Source of the DNA: Chelativorans sp. J32 | GTDB taxonomy: Bacteria > Pseudomonadota > Alphaproteobacteria > Rhizobiales > Rhizobiaceae | Assembly: GCF_000518985.1 (NCBI RefSeq) | Contig: NZ_JAEQ01000001.1 | Span: 589,794-653,793, forward strand | Direction: 5' to 3' | Length of the DNA stretch: 64,000 bases | Shown: positions 44,861 to 55,476 of the stretch, piece by piece | How positions within the stretch are numbered: position 1 is the stretch's first letter | Layout of the letters: the number at the start of each line of letters is the position of its first letter | Made by a program: the position numbers and the translations under genes | Notes under the pieces: model-generated | What the model saw: the letters and a program-made list of their open reading frames with translations, nothing else | What the model was told of the DNA's origin: nothing | The model's database searches: none

Positions 44861-45826
44861 GTGCCATCAAATCTGTTGACCGCGGCTGATTATCGGCGAT
44901 CAGTCGTCGCGGTCCCGCCCATCGCCTTCGAGGCATCCGAAGCCGTGTCCGTTGAGGAGAACAGGCGGATCGTCGCCCATATTGCGGCTGGTGGCATCGC
45001 CACGCTACTCTATGGCGGGAACGCGAACCTTTATCACTTCGGTGATCGCGCCTTCCGCCAAGCGCTCTCCGTCCTCGCAGAAGCCTGTGCCGGGCGCGTG
45101 CAACTCCTGTTCTCCATCGGGCCGGATTTCGGCAAGGCGATGGATCAGGTCCCGGCGGTGCGGCAAGCCGGCGTGCACAATGTCATGCTGCTGCCCACCG
45201 CCTTTCCGTCTGACGCAAAGGGCGTGGCGGAAGGCGTGCGCAGGATCGCGGAAAAGCTGGGCACAGGGATCGTTCTTTACGTGAAGCGCGATGGCTATGT
45301 CGCGCCGGACGATCTTGCCCGTCTCACGGAGGAAGGCGCCGTCACTTTCGTCAAATATGCCGTCGAGAGGGAGAGGCCGGAGGCGGATTCCTACCTGGAC
45401 GCTCTTATCGCTGCGCTCGGAAAGGAGATGATCGCCAGCGGCATGGGCGAAACCCCGATCCATGACCATATCGGCAGGCGGGGACTCGCCACCTTTACCT
45501 CGGGTGCGGTCTGCATCGCCCCGGCGGCTGCCAATGCGCTGCTTGCAAGCTATCGCGCAGGAGAGACCGAAAAGGCCGACCGCCTCGCCAAGCCCTTCCT
45601 CGATTTCGAGCGCGAGCGCGCCAGGCTCGGGGGCATTGCCGTACTCCACGACGCGGTGACCGTTTCCGGCATCGCAGACTGCGGATGCCTTTCACCCATG
45701 GTTTCCAACTTGGACGAGGCGGGGAAGGCTGCCATCGCGCCGCTGGTCGAGGCGCTCCAGCAGGTGGAGCGGGAAGCTCGCACGGCCCGGCCACAGGCGG
45801 CGCCCGGGGTCGAGCCGACGAGTTGA
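44861..45826 (+). CDS. Dihydrodipicolinate synthase family aldolase/lyase
   Basis: The 321-residue (beta/alpha)8 class I lyase has Schiff-base Lys165 in TFVKYAVER and the conserved Tyr140 in GIVLYVKRDG. The substrate loop GGIATLLYGGNANLYHF replaces the usual G-T-T-G-E motif. Family members cleave 2-keto-3-deoxy sugar acids or decarboxylate/dehydrate 5-dehydro-4-deoxyglucarate. The start is GTG 44861 with GGGGAG eight bases before; a GTG at 44852 is possible. With the IlvD-type dehydratase at 53567-55309 it forms a likely dehydratase-then-aldolase route for an aldonate. Exact substrate unknown. Confidence 0.88.
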   Translation: MPSNLLTAADYRRSVVAVPPIAFEASEAVSVEENRRIVAHIAAGGIATLLYGGNANLYHFGDRAFRQALSVLAEACAGRVQLLFSIGPDFGKAMDQVPAVRQAGVHNVMLLPTAFPSDAKGVAEGVRRIAEKLGTGIVLYVKRDGYVAPDDLARLTEEGAVTFVKYAVERERPEADSYLDALIAALGKEMIASGMGETPIHDHIGRRGLATFTSGAVCIAPAAANALLASYRAGETEKADRLAKPFLDFERERARLGGIAVLHDAVTVSGIADCGCLSPMVSNLDEAGKAAIAPLVEALQQVEREARTARPQAAPGVEPTS

Positions 45827-45851
45827 CTCGCTAATGCATTAGTGCTCTAGT
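45823..45851 (+). promoter_or_regulatory. Promoter-like element with palindromic operator before importer genes
   Basis: TTGACT (45823-45828), 17 bp, then TCTAGT (45846-45851) resembles a -35/-10 pair. A perfect 12-bp palindrome CTAATGCATTAG lies between them at 45831-45842. The same core, CTAATGTATTAG, lies inside the 55325-55358 palindrome upstream of the dehydratase gene, supporting a common regulator. Confidence 0.5.
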
Positions 45852-45938
45852 GTGGACTGCAGCGGGCAAACGCGCAACGGAAACGTCACACATAAGGACG
45901 TGGAGCTCCGCATCAGCGGAGTTGATCGGGAGGAAAGA

Positions 45939-47444
45939 ATGAGGATCAAGCCAGTCTGTTTGGCAGGGGGAATGGTGTTAGCCCTGGCCGCATCACTGTC
46001 GGCCGCCGGTGCCGAGGAAATCACGATCGTCTTGCCGGAACAGCCGGCCAATCTGGAGCCTTGCCGCTCCATCCGCGCCGATATCGGCCGGGTGATCAAC
46101 ATGAACATCACCGAGACCCTCACGATCATCGAGCCGGAGACCGCGCAGGTCACGCCGCATCTGGCCGAGAGCTGGGAGCAGGTGGATGACAAGACCTGGC
46201 GCTTCAAGCTGCGTGAGGGCGTTTCCTTTCAGGATGGCGCACCCTTCAACGCCGAGGCGGTAGTGAAATCCATCAATCGCCTGATGAATCCGAAGCTCAC
46301 TTGCGATAGCCGTTCCAAGTTCGGTGATGTTACGCTCACGCCCAAAGCGGTGGACGAGGGCACCGTTGAGATCGTCTCGGACATTCCCATTCCGATCATG
46401 CCGACGCTCATGGGAACGGTGCAAATCGTTTCACCCAACATGCCCTTCGACCAGGAAGTGAACAAACCGGTCGGAACGGGGCCATACGAACTCGAGGCGG
46501 CGGATAACGAGCACATCGTGCTTGTGCGCCGTGACGACTATTGGGGTGAGGCTCCGGAAGTCACGAAAGCGACCTATCGCTGGCGCAGCGAGTCGGCCAT
46601 TCGTGCCGCTATGGTGGAGTCGGGCGAGACCGACCTCACGCCGGCGATCGCCGTTCAGGATGCCACCAATCCAGAGACCGATTTCGCCTATCTGAATTCC
46701 GAGACGACACGCATGCGCATCGATGCGCAGATCGCGCCTCTCGACGATATTCGCGTCCGCGAGGCGCTCAATCTCGCCATCGATTGGGACGGCATGGGCG
46801 AGGCGCTGTTCGGCACGGACGTGCTTCGCGCGTCCCAAATGGTGGTTCCCGGCGTGCTGGGCCACAATCCAGATATAAAGCCCTGGCCCTATGATCCGGA
46901 ACGAGCCAAGGCGCTGATCGAGGAGGCGCGAGCGGATGGAGTGCCCGTCGATACCGAGATCACGATCATCGGCCGCAACGGCTTTTTCCCAAATGCGTCG
47001 GAATCGTTGGAGGCGATGCAGGCGCTTTGGCAGGAGATCGGCCTCAACGTGACCATCCGCGAAATGGAAGCTGCGGACTGGGTCCGCTATCTCGACAAGC
47101 CCTTCCCGGAAGGGCGCGGGCCGACCCTGTTCCAGCAGCAGCATGACAACAATACCGGAGACGCTGGCTTCACGGTGCCGGTGATGTATACGAGCGAAGG
47201 TCAGTACTCGACCATTGCCGACAAGGACCTCGACCAGGTCATCACGAAAGCCATGTCGTCCACGGGCGAGGAGCGTGAAAAGCTCTTCCAGGAGGCGTTC
47301 CGGGTGGTTCACGACGAGATCATCGCCGACGTGCCTATGTACCACATGATTGGCTATGTCCGTGTCGGCCCTCGGCTGGACTGGACTCCGGACTTGAAGA
47401 CCAACAGCGAAATCCGCTTGGCGGAAATCAAGTTCAAACAGTGA
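45939..47444 (+). CDS. ABC transporter solute-binding protein (peptide/nickel SBP_bac_5 family)
   Basis: The 501-residue precursor has a signal peptide (to about residue 24, AAGAEE) and the SBP_bac_5 pattern: LAESWEQVDDKTWRFKLREG, PVGTGPYELEAADNEHIVLV, DDIRVREALNLAIDWDGM, PYDPERAKALIEEARADG. The start at ATG 45939 follows GGGAGGAA. It is the first gene of a Dpp-type importer operon with two permeases and a fused ATPase. Members of this family import peptides, nickel or, in alphaproteobacteria, sugar acids and oligosaccharides; the neighbours favour a sugar-acid related solute. Confidence 0.92.
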   Translation: MRIKPVCLAGGMVLALAASLSAAGAEEITIVLPEQPANLEPCRSIRADIGRVINMNITETLTIIEPETAQVTPHLAESWEQVDDKTWRFKLREGVSFQDGAPFNAEAVVKSINRLMNPKLTCDSRSKFGDVTLTPKAVDEGTVEIVSDIPIPIMPTLMGTVQIVSPNMPFDQEVNKPVGTGPYELEAADNEHIVLVRRDDYWGEAPEVTKATYRWRSESAIRAAMVESGETDLTPAIAVQDATNPETDFAYLNSETTRMRIDAQIAPLDDIRVREALNLAIDWDGMGEALFGTDVLRASQMVVPGVLGHNPDIKPWPYDPERAKALIEEARADGVPVDTEITIIGRNGFFPNASESLEAMQALWQEIGLNVTIREMEAADWVRYLDKPFPEGRGPTLFQQQHDNNTGDAGFTVPVMYTSEGQYSTIADKDLDQVITKAMSSTGEEREKLFQEAFRVVHDEIIADVPMYHMIGYVRVGPRLDWTPDLKTNSEIRLAEIKFKQ

Positions 47445-47531
47445 ACCTTGAGGCGGCCGCTCCACCGGGGGTGGCCGCCCATGGTGCCCGGTCTGCAAAG
47501 CAGTCCGTTCTAGCGGGGAGGGGAGTGCACA

Positions 47532-48455
47532 ATGTTCGGCTATGTGTTCAAACGTTCCCTGCAAAGCCTCGTTGCCGTTGCCGGCTTGCTGGTGCTCGTC
47601 TTCTTCCTTTCCAGGCTGACCGGCGACCCGGCCTATCTCTATCTGCCGCTCGATTCGACGGAGGCACAGCGCCAGGCTTTCAACGAACTGCACGGGTTCG
47701 ACGACCCGCTCTACATACAGTTCGGCCGCTATCTTGCTGATCTTCTGCATTTTGATTTCGGTACCGCGCTCAGCCGCAACCGGCCGGCCATGGAGGTGGC
47801 GCTCGAAGCCTTTCCGGAAACCCTGAAGCTTGCCGCGATCGCCATGACGCTTTCGTTGGTCCTGGCGATTGTCGTGGGCGCGCTTGCCGCCACCAAGCCC
47901 GGTGGCATCTTTGACCGGCTGGCCACCACCATCTCTCTTGCGGGCGCCAGCGCGCCGGATTTCTGGGTGGCGATCGTGGCCATCCTCTTCTTCTCTGTTT
48001 CGCTCGGCCTCCTGCCCACATCAGGCACGGGAACACCCTTGCACTGGATCATGCCAATCGGGGTGCTGATGCTGCGGCCCTTCGGCCTTCTCACGCAGGT
48101 GGTGCGCGGCTCGATGATGGGCGTGCTGACCTCGCCTTATATAAAGACCGCCCAGGCGAAGGGCGTGCGTCGCACGAAGATCGTTTTCGTGCACGCGTTG
48201 CGCAACGCGCTTCTCCCCGTCATCACCGTAGCCGGCGATCTGGCGGCCAGCCTCATCAATGGCGCCGTGGTCGTGGAAACGATTTTCGGCTGGCCGGGAA
48301 TCGGCAAACTGATGATCGATGCCATCGTGCGGCGCGACTTCGCGCTGGTCCAGGCCACGGTGCTGATCACGGCAATCGCCATCTTCTTCCTCAACATCGT
48401 GATCGACCTCGTCTACGCCGCGCTCGATCCGCGTATCCGGCATCAGACCGCATGA
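47532..48455 (+). CDS. ABC importer permease, DppB-like
   Basis: The 307-residue inner membrane protein has six helices and the DppB/OppB pattern: N-terminal helix VAVAGLLVLVFFLSRLTGDP and the EAA-like loop FVHALRNALLPVITVAGDLA, followed by LINGAVVVETIFGWPGIGK. Next permease overlaps by 4 nt. The 87-bp gap from the solute-binding protein gene has no gene. Confidence 0.95.
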   Translation: MFGYVFKRSLQSLVAVAGLLVLVFFLSRLTGDPAYLYLPLDSTEAQRQAFNELHGFDDPLYIQFGRYLADLLHFDFGTALSRNRPAMEVALEAFPETLKLAAIAMTLSLVLAIVVGALAATKPGGIFDRLATTISLAGASAPDFWVAIVAILFFSVSLGLLPTSGTGTPLHWIMPIGVLMLRPFGLLTQVVRGSMMGVLTSPYIKTAQAKGVRRTKIVFVHALRNALLPVITVAGDLAASLINGAVVVETIFGWPGIGKLMIDAIVRRDFALVQATVLITAIAIFFLNIVIDLVYAALDPRIRHQTA

Positions 48456-49381
48456 GCACGCTCTCCCTGCAAACTCCCGACGCTGAGAAACGCACCGCCT
48501 CCGGCCCTGCTCGGATTTTCCGGCTTCTGCTGCGCGATCCACTCGCCACGCTCGCCTTCGCCTTTCTGGTCGTCGTGGTGGTCTGCGCGGTGGCCGGACC
48601 ATTTCTCATAGGCGATCTGATCGAGAAGCCCAATTTCCGCGCGCGCAACATGCCGCCCTTCAGCCTGGAGCAGGGTTTCGCCTACATTCTGGGCGCAGAC
48701 ACTTTGGGCCGCAGCCTTCTTGCGCGCCTGGTCGTCGGCGCGCGCAATACGCTCGGCATCGCCACCGCGGCGGTGCTCTGTTCGCTCGTTATCGGCGGGA
48801 CTTTGGGCCTGATTGCCGGCTATTCGCGTGGCGCCTTGGGCAATCTCATCATGCGGGCGACCGATATCGTGATGAGCTTCCCCTCGCTGCTTCTGGCCCT
48901 GGTGGTCTTGTTCAGCCTAGGCCCATCCGTTCCCAACCTGGTTCTCGTGCTCGCGATCACCCGCATACCCATCTATTTGCGCACCACGCGGGCAGAGGTT
49001 CTGGAAGTGCGCGAGCGTATGTTCGTCAATGCCGCCGTCGCGCTTGGCGCGAGCCATTCGCGCCTCATCTTCCGCCATATCGCGCCAATGGTGATCCCCA
49101 CGCTGCTGACAATCGGGGCGATCGACTTCGCCACGGTTGTGCTGGCCGAATCCTCGCTAAGCTTCCTGGGGCTTGGAATCCAGTCGCCGCAATTCACGTG
49201 GGGCTCGATGGTGGCGACCGGGCGAGGCTATCTCGCCAATGCCTGGTGGGTTGCCTTCTGGCCGGGGCTGATGATCCTCCTGACCACCCTTTCACTCAAC
49301 ATACTGTCGAACTGGTGGCGTACCTATTCCGACCCGCAACAACGCTGGCGATTGGAGCTTGCGCGGAGGCATAGGAAATGA
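48452..49381 (+). CDS. ABC importer permease, DppC-like
   Basis: This 309-residue permease has an N-terminal helix (PLATLAFAFLVVVVVCAVAG) and the DppC/OppC motif GADTLGRSLLARLVVGARNT. An EAA-loop region follows (AALGASHSRLIFRHIAPMVI, close to that sequence here). It overlaps dppB-like upstream and the ATPase gene downstream, each by 4 nt, giving tight stoichiometry. Confidence 0.94.
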   Translation: MSTLSLQTPDAEKRTASGPARIFRLLLRDPLATLAFAFLVVVVVCAVAGPFLIGDLIEKPNFRARNMPPFSLEQGFAYILGADTLGRSLLARLVVGARNTLGIATAAVLCSLVIGGTLGLIAGYSRGALGNLIMRATDIVMSFPSLLLALVVLFSLGPSVPNLVLVLAITRIPIYLRTTRAEVLEVRERMFVNAAVALGASHSRLIFRHIAPMVIPTLLTIGAIDFATVVLAESSLSFLGLGIQSPQFTWGSMVATGRGYLANAWWVAFWPGLMILLTTLSLNILSNWWRTYSDPQQRWRLELARRHRK

Positions 49382-51018
49382 GCACGGCTCCTATCCTCGC
49401 CGTCGAGAATCTGACAGTCGACTTCCTCTCCGGAGACGGGCGCTTCAGGGCGACGGACGGCGTAAGCTTCCATGTCCACGAAGGCGAAACGCTCGTTATT
49501 CTCGGCGAAAGCGGCTCGGGCAAATCGGTCAGCGCCAGCGCCATCATGGGGCTGATCGACACGCCGCCGGGCGAAATCGTCTCTGGACGCATCCGCTATC
49601 GCGGCGAGGACATCGTGGACATGCCGGCCGAACGCCGGCGCGACCTCAACGGCCGGCGGATAGCCATCATCTTCCAGGACCCGCTCGCCCATCTGAACCC
49701 GGTCTATACGGTGGGTTGGCAGTTGGCCGAGGTCTTTTCAGTCCATGGAATCGCCGGCGGCGAGGAAGCGCGCCGACGCTCCATAGATATCCTGCGCCGG
49801 GTGGGCATTCCCGATCCTGAAACGCGGATGGACTGGTACCCTCATCAATTCTCCGGCGGCCAGCGCCAGCGCATCATGATCGGCATGGCCATTGCGCTTG
49901 GGCCGGAGATCCTGATCGCCGATGAGCCCACGACCGCGCTCGACGTCAGCGTCCAGGCGCAGATCCTCGAGCTTCTTAAGAAGCTGCAGAGGGAGGAGGG
50001 GCTTGCGATCGTCATGATCACGCATGATCTGGAGGTGGCGGCGAACATGGCCGACCGCATCGTGGTCATGAACAGCGGGAAAATCGTGGAGGAGGGGCCG
50101 GCGCGGGAGGTCTTCACGGCACCGAAGCACGCCTACACGCAAAGACTGATGAGCGCGCTTCCCGATCACGACGAGCATAAGGAACGCGCTGACGAGGCGG
50201 AGGGTGCCCCGGTTCTGGAAGTTCGCAACCTCACCAAAATATATCAGCTCTCCCCTGGGATGTTCGGCAAGAAGAAGGCGCTTCAGGCCCTCGACAACGT
50301 TTCCTTTGTGCTTCGTCCGGGCGAGACGCTGGGCATTGTCGGCGAATCAGGCTCGGGCAAGTCGACGGTGGCGCGTCTGCTCCTGCGGCTTGCGGAGGCG
50401 ACCGCTGGCACCGCTCTTTACCGCGGCCGCAACATTTTCGAGATGGATCGCCGAGAACTCCTGGCCTTTCGTCGGCGGGTTCAAATGGTCTTCCAGGATC
50501 CGTACAGCTCGATGAACCCGCGGATGAACGTCTTTTCCATCATCTCGGAACCGTGGTGCATCCACGGCGACATCTTGGAAAAGCCGCGGTGGGAGGAGCG
50601 GGTCGCAGAGCTTCTGGAACTGGTGGGTCTTCGGCCGGAACACGCGCGCCGCTTCCCACACCAGTTTTCCGGTGGACAGAGGCAGCGTATCGCCATTGCC
50701 CGGGCACTCGCCTGCGATCCGGAAGTGCTGGTATGCGACGAGGCGGTGTCGGCGCTCGACGTCTCCATCCAGATGCAGATCATCTCGCTCCTGGCGGATC
50801 TGCGCGACCGCCTGGGCCTCGCCTATATCTTCATCACCCATGATCTGCCGATCGTGCGCAATTTTGCGGATCGTATCCTCGTGATGAAATCGGGGCGTGT
50901 GGTAGAGGAGGGTATGACAGAAGCTCTCTTCCGGAACCCGCGCGAGGATTACACGCGCATGCTTATCCAGGCCGCTCCCAAACCCAAATGGGACCAAGCG
51001 CAAGCCATGGCCTCATGA
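49378..51018 (+). CDS. Fused dual ABC ATPase, DppD-DppF-like
   Basis: The 546-residue protein carries two nucleotide-binding domains. First (about 1-265): Walker A GESGSGKSVSASAIMG, signature FSGGQRQRIMIGMAIAL, Walker B ILIADEPTTALDVS. Second (about 280-540): GESGSGKSTVARLLLR, FSGGQRQRIAIARALAC, VLVCDEAVSALDVS. Both are intact. A fused D-F ATPase is common in alphaproteobacterial importers. The stop overlaps the next permease gene by 4 nt. Confidence 0.96.
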   Translation: MSTAPILAVENLTVDFLSGDGRFRATDGVSFHVHEGETLVILGESGSGKSVSASAIMGLIDTPPGEIVSGRIRYRGEDIVDMPAERRRDLNGRRIAIIFQDPLAHLNPVYTVGWQLAEVFSVHGIAGGEEARRRSIDILRRVGIPDPETRMDWYPHQFSGGQRQRIMIGMAIALGPEILIADEPTTALDVSVQAQILELLKKLQREEGLAIVMITHDLEVAANMADRIVVMNSGKIVEEGPAREVFTAPKHAYTQRLMSALPDHDEHKERADEAEGAPVLEVRNLTKIYQLSPGMFGKKKALQALDNVSFVLRPGETLGIVGESGSGKSTVARLLLRLAEATAGTALYRGRNIFEMDRRELLAFRRRVQMVFQDPYSSMNPRMNVFSIISEPWCIHGDILEKPRWEERVAELLELVGLRPEHARRFPHQFSGGQRQRIAIARALACDPEVLVCDEAVSALDVSIQMQIISLLADLRDRLGLAYIFITHDLPIVRNFADRILVMKSGRVVEEGMTEALFRNPREDYTRMLIQAAPKPKWDQAQAMAS

Positions 51019-51878
51019 TGTCTCCGGCGACGGCGGCCTTTGCCCTTATGGCCTTCAACGCGTCCATGGCAGCGCTCGACACGGTTTTCGTGCGGCTGGT
51101 GGCCGGTGAGGTTCATGCGCTGGAAATCGCGTTCTTTCGCAATCTCTTCAGCCTTGTGGCGCTCCTATTCATGCTCAAGCCGGCGGAGCGCAACCTCGAC
51201 GCCAACGGGTTGTGGCCGATCCATGGGGCGCGTGCCGTGCTCAAGCTTGCGGGCCTCATCTTCTATTTCATGGCCATAACGATGCTGCCGATCGCACTGG
51301 TGACGGCCGTGGCCTTCACCATGCCGCTCTTCGTCACGCTCGGCTCATGGCTCATTCTCGGTGAGCGGCTGAGCGCGCATAAGGCGGCGGCATTGCTTGC
51401 CGGACTGCTCGGCATGCTCATCATCCTGCAGCCGCCCGGTGTTGAGTTCGGCATGGGGCTGGTGTTCGCATTGTCCTCGGCCATGGCACTCGCCGCGGTG
51501 GCACTCCTCATGAAAGTGACCTCCGGCCAGGAAGATCCGATGCGGATTGTCTGGTACAACCTGTTGCTGACTGTCCCGCTCGCGCTTGTTCTGGCGCTGC
51601 CTGTCTGGACCTGGCCCTCCCCCATGGCCTTGGGCCTGATGGCGTTGCAGGGTGTGGGCGGGCTCTTTGCACAGATTTCCTTCGCGCGGGCGATGAAGCT
51701 GGCCGATGCTTCCCTCATCATCTCCGTCGACTTCATTCGGCTGCCGATCGCTGCAATCCTGGGGCTTGCCCTGTTCCATGAGCCCGTCCAGATCTGGGTC
51801 CTCCTGGGCGGCACCGTGATCTTCTCCGGCGTGCTCTTCAGCGCCTATCGCGAGAGACACAGAAGCAGACAGGCTTGA
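51015..51878 (+). CDS. DMT-superfamily (EamA) permease
   Basis: The 287-residue membrane protein has about ten helices in two EamA halves: FRNLFSLVALLFMLKPAER, ITMLPIALVTAVAFTMPLFV, and AQISFARAMKLADASLIISV followed by DFIRLPIAAILGL. The ATG at 51015 overlaps the ATPase stop (ATGA), so it is part of the importer operon. It may transport a small metabolite of the sugar-acid pathway. It converges on the dehydrogenase gene with a 6-nt gap. Confidence 0.9.
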   Translation: MMSPATAAFALMAFNASMAALDTVFVRLVAGEVHALEIAFFRNLFSLVALLFMLKPAERNLDANGLWPIHGARAVLKLAGLIFYFMAITMLPIALVTAVAFTMPLFVTLGSWLILGERLSAHKAAALLAGLLGMLIILQPPGVEFGMGLVFALSSAMALAAVALLMKVTSGQEDPMRIVWYNLLLTVPLALVLALPVWTWPSPMALGLMALQGVGGLFAQISFARAMKLADASLIISVDFIRLPIAAILGLALFHEPVQIWVLLGGTVIFSGVLFSAYRERHRSRQA

Positions 51879-51884
51879 AAGCGC

Positions 51885-52817
51885 TTATCGCTCGACCGGC
51901 GGCAGGCCGAAATGGGCGGACAGCGCATCCACCACGGCGTCGCCCATGCGCAGGCGGGTCTCCACCGTGCCGCTGCCGATATGCGGCGTCAGCACAACAC
52001 GGGGATCGGCCCGCAATGCCTCGGGCACATGCGGCTCCCCCTGGAAGACGTCGAGGGCGAGGCCTGCGATGCTGTTGCTGGCCAGCGCTTCGATCAGTAC
52101 GCGCTCATCAGCCACGCCGCCTCGAGCGATATTGACCAGATAGCCTTGAGGGCCGAGACACTCGATGACCTCGCGTCCGATGAGCCCGCGCGTCTCCGGC
52201 GTGAGCGGGCAGGTCAACACGAGCACTTCGCTCCAGCGGGCAAGCGAAAGGATGTCGGCGTGGAAAGTGTAGTCCACGTCCTTGGGGCGCGGTCCTGTAT
52301 AGGCAATCCGTGCGCCGAGCATCTCAAGCCGCAGCGCGAGCGCGGCGCCGATATGGCCGAGGCCGACAATGCCGACGCGCATCCCCCGCACCGACCGGCC
52401 CAGGGGAAAGCTACCTCTCTCCCAGCGTCCGGTCTGCACGAAGGCGTGGCCTGCCACGATCCCCCGGGTAAGCGACAGCACCAGCCCGAGCCCGAGATTG
52501 GCGACTTCCTCGGCAAGGATATGCGAGGTGTTGGTGATGCGGATGCCGCGGCTTTGCGCATAAGCCACATCGACGTTCTCAAGGCCCGCGCTGTAGCTGG
52601 CGATTATCTCGAGCCGTGGAAGACCGTCGATGAAGGCGCGGTCGATATAGGTCTTGCGCACGGCGATCCCACGGATCTCGGGGCCGAACGCGTGAAAGAA
52701 CTCGTCTCGTGATGACGCGTCCTGGGGCAACTCATGCACGTGGAAACGGGCGGTGAGCTCTGCCGTCGTCTTTTCCGGCAGGATCGCGGCTTTCAGGATC
52801 GAAACCCGGTTGGACAT
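51885..52817 (-). CDS. D-isomer-specific 2-hydroxyacid dehydrogenase
   Basis: The 310-residue NAD(P)-dependent enzyme has the Rossmann motif GLGHIG at 152-157 and catalytic Arg232 (NIARGG), Glu261 and His279 (TPHIGSGT). This is the glyoxylate/hydroxypyruvate reductase type. The start at 52817 has AGGAGGG six bases upstream; an upstream in-frame ATG lies inside the RraA gene. It belongs to a leftward three-gene operon with the RraA-like gene and the dehydratase gene. It might reduce glycolaldehyde-derived glyoxylate or a keto sugar acid. Confidence 0.93.
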   Translation of the reverse strand: MSNRVSILKAAILPEKTTAELTARFHVHELPQDASSRDEFFHAFGPEIRGIAVRKTYIDRAFIDGLPRLEIIASYSAGLENVDVAYAQSRGIRITNTSHILAEEVANLGLGLVLSLTRGIVAGHAFVQTGRWERGSFPLGRSVRGMRVGIVGLGHIGAALALRLEMLGARIAYTGPRPKDVDYTFHADILSLARWSEVLVLTCPLTPETRGLIGREVIECLGPQGYLVNIARGGVADERVLIEALASNSIAGLALDVFQGEPHVPEALRADPRVVLTPHIGSGTVETRLRMGDAVVDALSAHFGLPPVER

Positions 52818-52827
52818 GCCCACCCTC

Positions 52828-53553
52828 CTATCGGCCGTTCCTGCTGCGCCATTCGCGGAATGCCACGACGCTTTCTTCCCTGGTCGGCGGATAGAGCCCG
52901 ATGACGCTGGCACCGTTGCCGACCTGCTCGATCACGAAATCCTCGAAAGCCGTCATCTCGACTGCTTCGTCCGCGATCTCGCCGGCGATCTCGTGCGGGA
53001 TGACGATCACCCCCTCCTGATCGCCCACGATCACATCGCCGGGCCATACCGCCACATCGCCACAGCCGATCGGCACATTGATATCCAGCGCCTGGTGCAG
53101 GGTGAGGTTGGTGGGCGCGGACGGGCGGTTATGATAGGCATGGATCGCCAGCTGCGCGATCTCGGGACTGTCGCGGAATCCCCCATCGGTTACAACACCC
53201 TCCACGCCGCGCGCCATGAGGCGCGTGACCAGGATGGCGCCTGCCGAGGCGGCACGGGGATCCTTGCGGCTGTCGAACACCATGACGCTGCCGGCCGGTG
53301 CCTGCTCGACGGCAAGACGCTGGGGATGTTGCGGGTTCTGAAACACGCTGAGCGGGTTCAGGTCCTCGCGGGCGGGGATGTAGCGGAGCGTGAAGGCCTC
53401 GCCCACCATGTTCTCCGGCTTTGGGCTGAGCGGCCGCACATCCTGGATGAACTGGTTCCTCAAGCCGCGCTTGAAAAGCAGCGTCGAGAGTGTGGCGGTG
53501 CTGACATATCTAAGCTTCTCACGCGTCTCCGCGCTCAACGGCGTATGCGTCAT
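52828..53553 (-). CDS. RraA/HMG-aldolase family protein
   Basis: The 241-residue protein has the RraA/4-hydroxy-4-methyl-2-oxoglutarate aldolase fold, with the divalent-metal/substrate motif GVVTDGGFRDSPEIAQL and ALDINVPIGCGDVAVWPGD, then GDQEGVIVIPHEIA. These proteins are often annotated as methyltransferases or RNase E inhibitors, but in catabolic operons act as aldolases or decarboxylases on keto acids. Start ATG 53553 with GGAG upstream. It lies between the 2-hydroxyacid dehydrogenase and dehydratase genes and may cleave or decarboxylate a pathway intermediate. Confidence 0.88.
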   Translation of the reverse strand: MTHTPLSAETREKLRYVSTATLSTLLFKRGLRNQFIQDVRPLSPKPENMVGEAFTLRYIPAREDLNPLSVFQNPQHPQRLAVEQAPAGSVMVFDSRKDPRAASAGAILVTRLMARGVEGVVTDGGFRDSPEIAQLAIHAYHNRPSAPTNLTLHQALDINVPIGCGDVAVWPGDVIVGDQEGVIVIPHEIAGEIADEAVEMTAFEDFVIEQVGNGASVIGLYPPTREESVVAFREWRSRNGR

Positions 53554-53566
53554 GGTTTCTCCGGGG

Positions 53567-55309
<1,743 letters not shown>

Positions 55310-55324
55310 TCTCCCCCTCCTTCA

Positions 55325-55358
55325 ACTCTGCAACACTAATGTATTAGTGTTGCAGAGT
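55325..55358 (-). promoter_or_regulatory. 34-bp perfect palindrome, operator of dehydratase operon
   Basis: Two 16-bp arms (55325-55340 and 55343-55358) are perfect inverted copies around a 2-bp spacer; the core is CTAATGTATTAG. It begins 16 bp upstream of the dehydratase start and overlaps the likely promoter. A GntR-type repressor is the likeliest ligand because two such genes lie in the same island and a related core lies before the importer operon. Confidence 0.75.
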
Positions 55359-55476
55359 AAAGCATATCTGGCGGGTTGGGAGGCGCTCTCGGCGGAGAAC
55401 GCACGGAAAACGCGTGGGCATCCTCAAGCTGTTAGGTATAACTCCTAGGCCACGACGTGATTTGCCGGAGTAGCAT

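Noticed and set aside
46431..47750. Leftward open frame of 439 codons opposite the solute-binding protein gene
   Set aside because: It is antisense to a well-supported SBP_bac_5 gene and overlaps the start of the permease gene.
55310..55476. Possible attachment site or transposon end at the 34-bp palindrome
   Set aside because: It is a single perfect palindrome directly upstream of a metabolic gene, with a partner core at another operon start, which fits an operator better than a mobile-element end; no flanking duplication or transposase.
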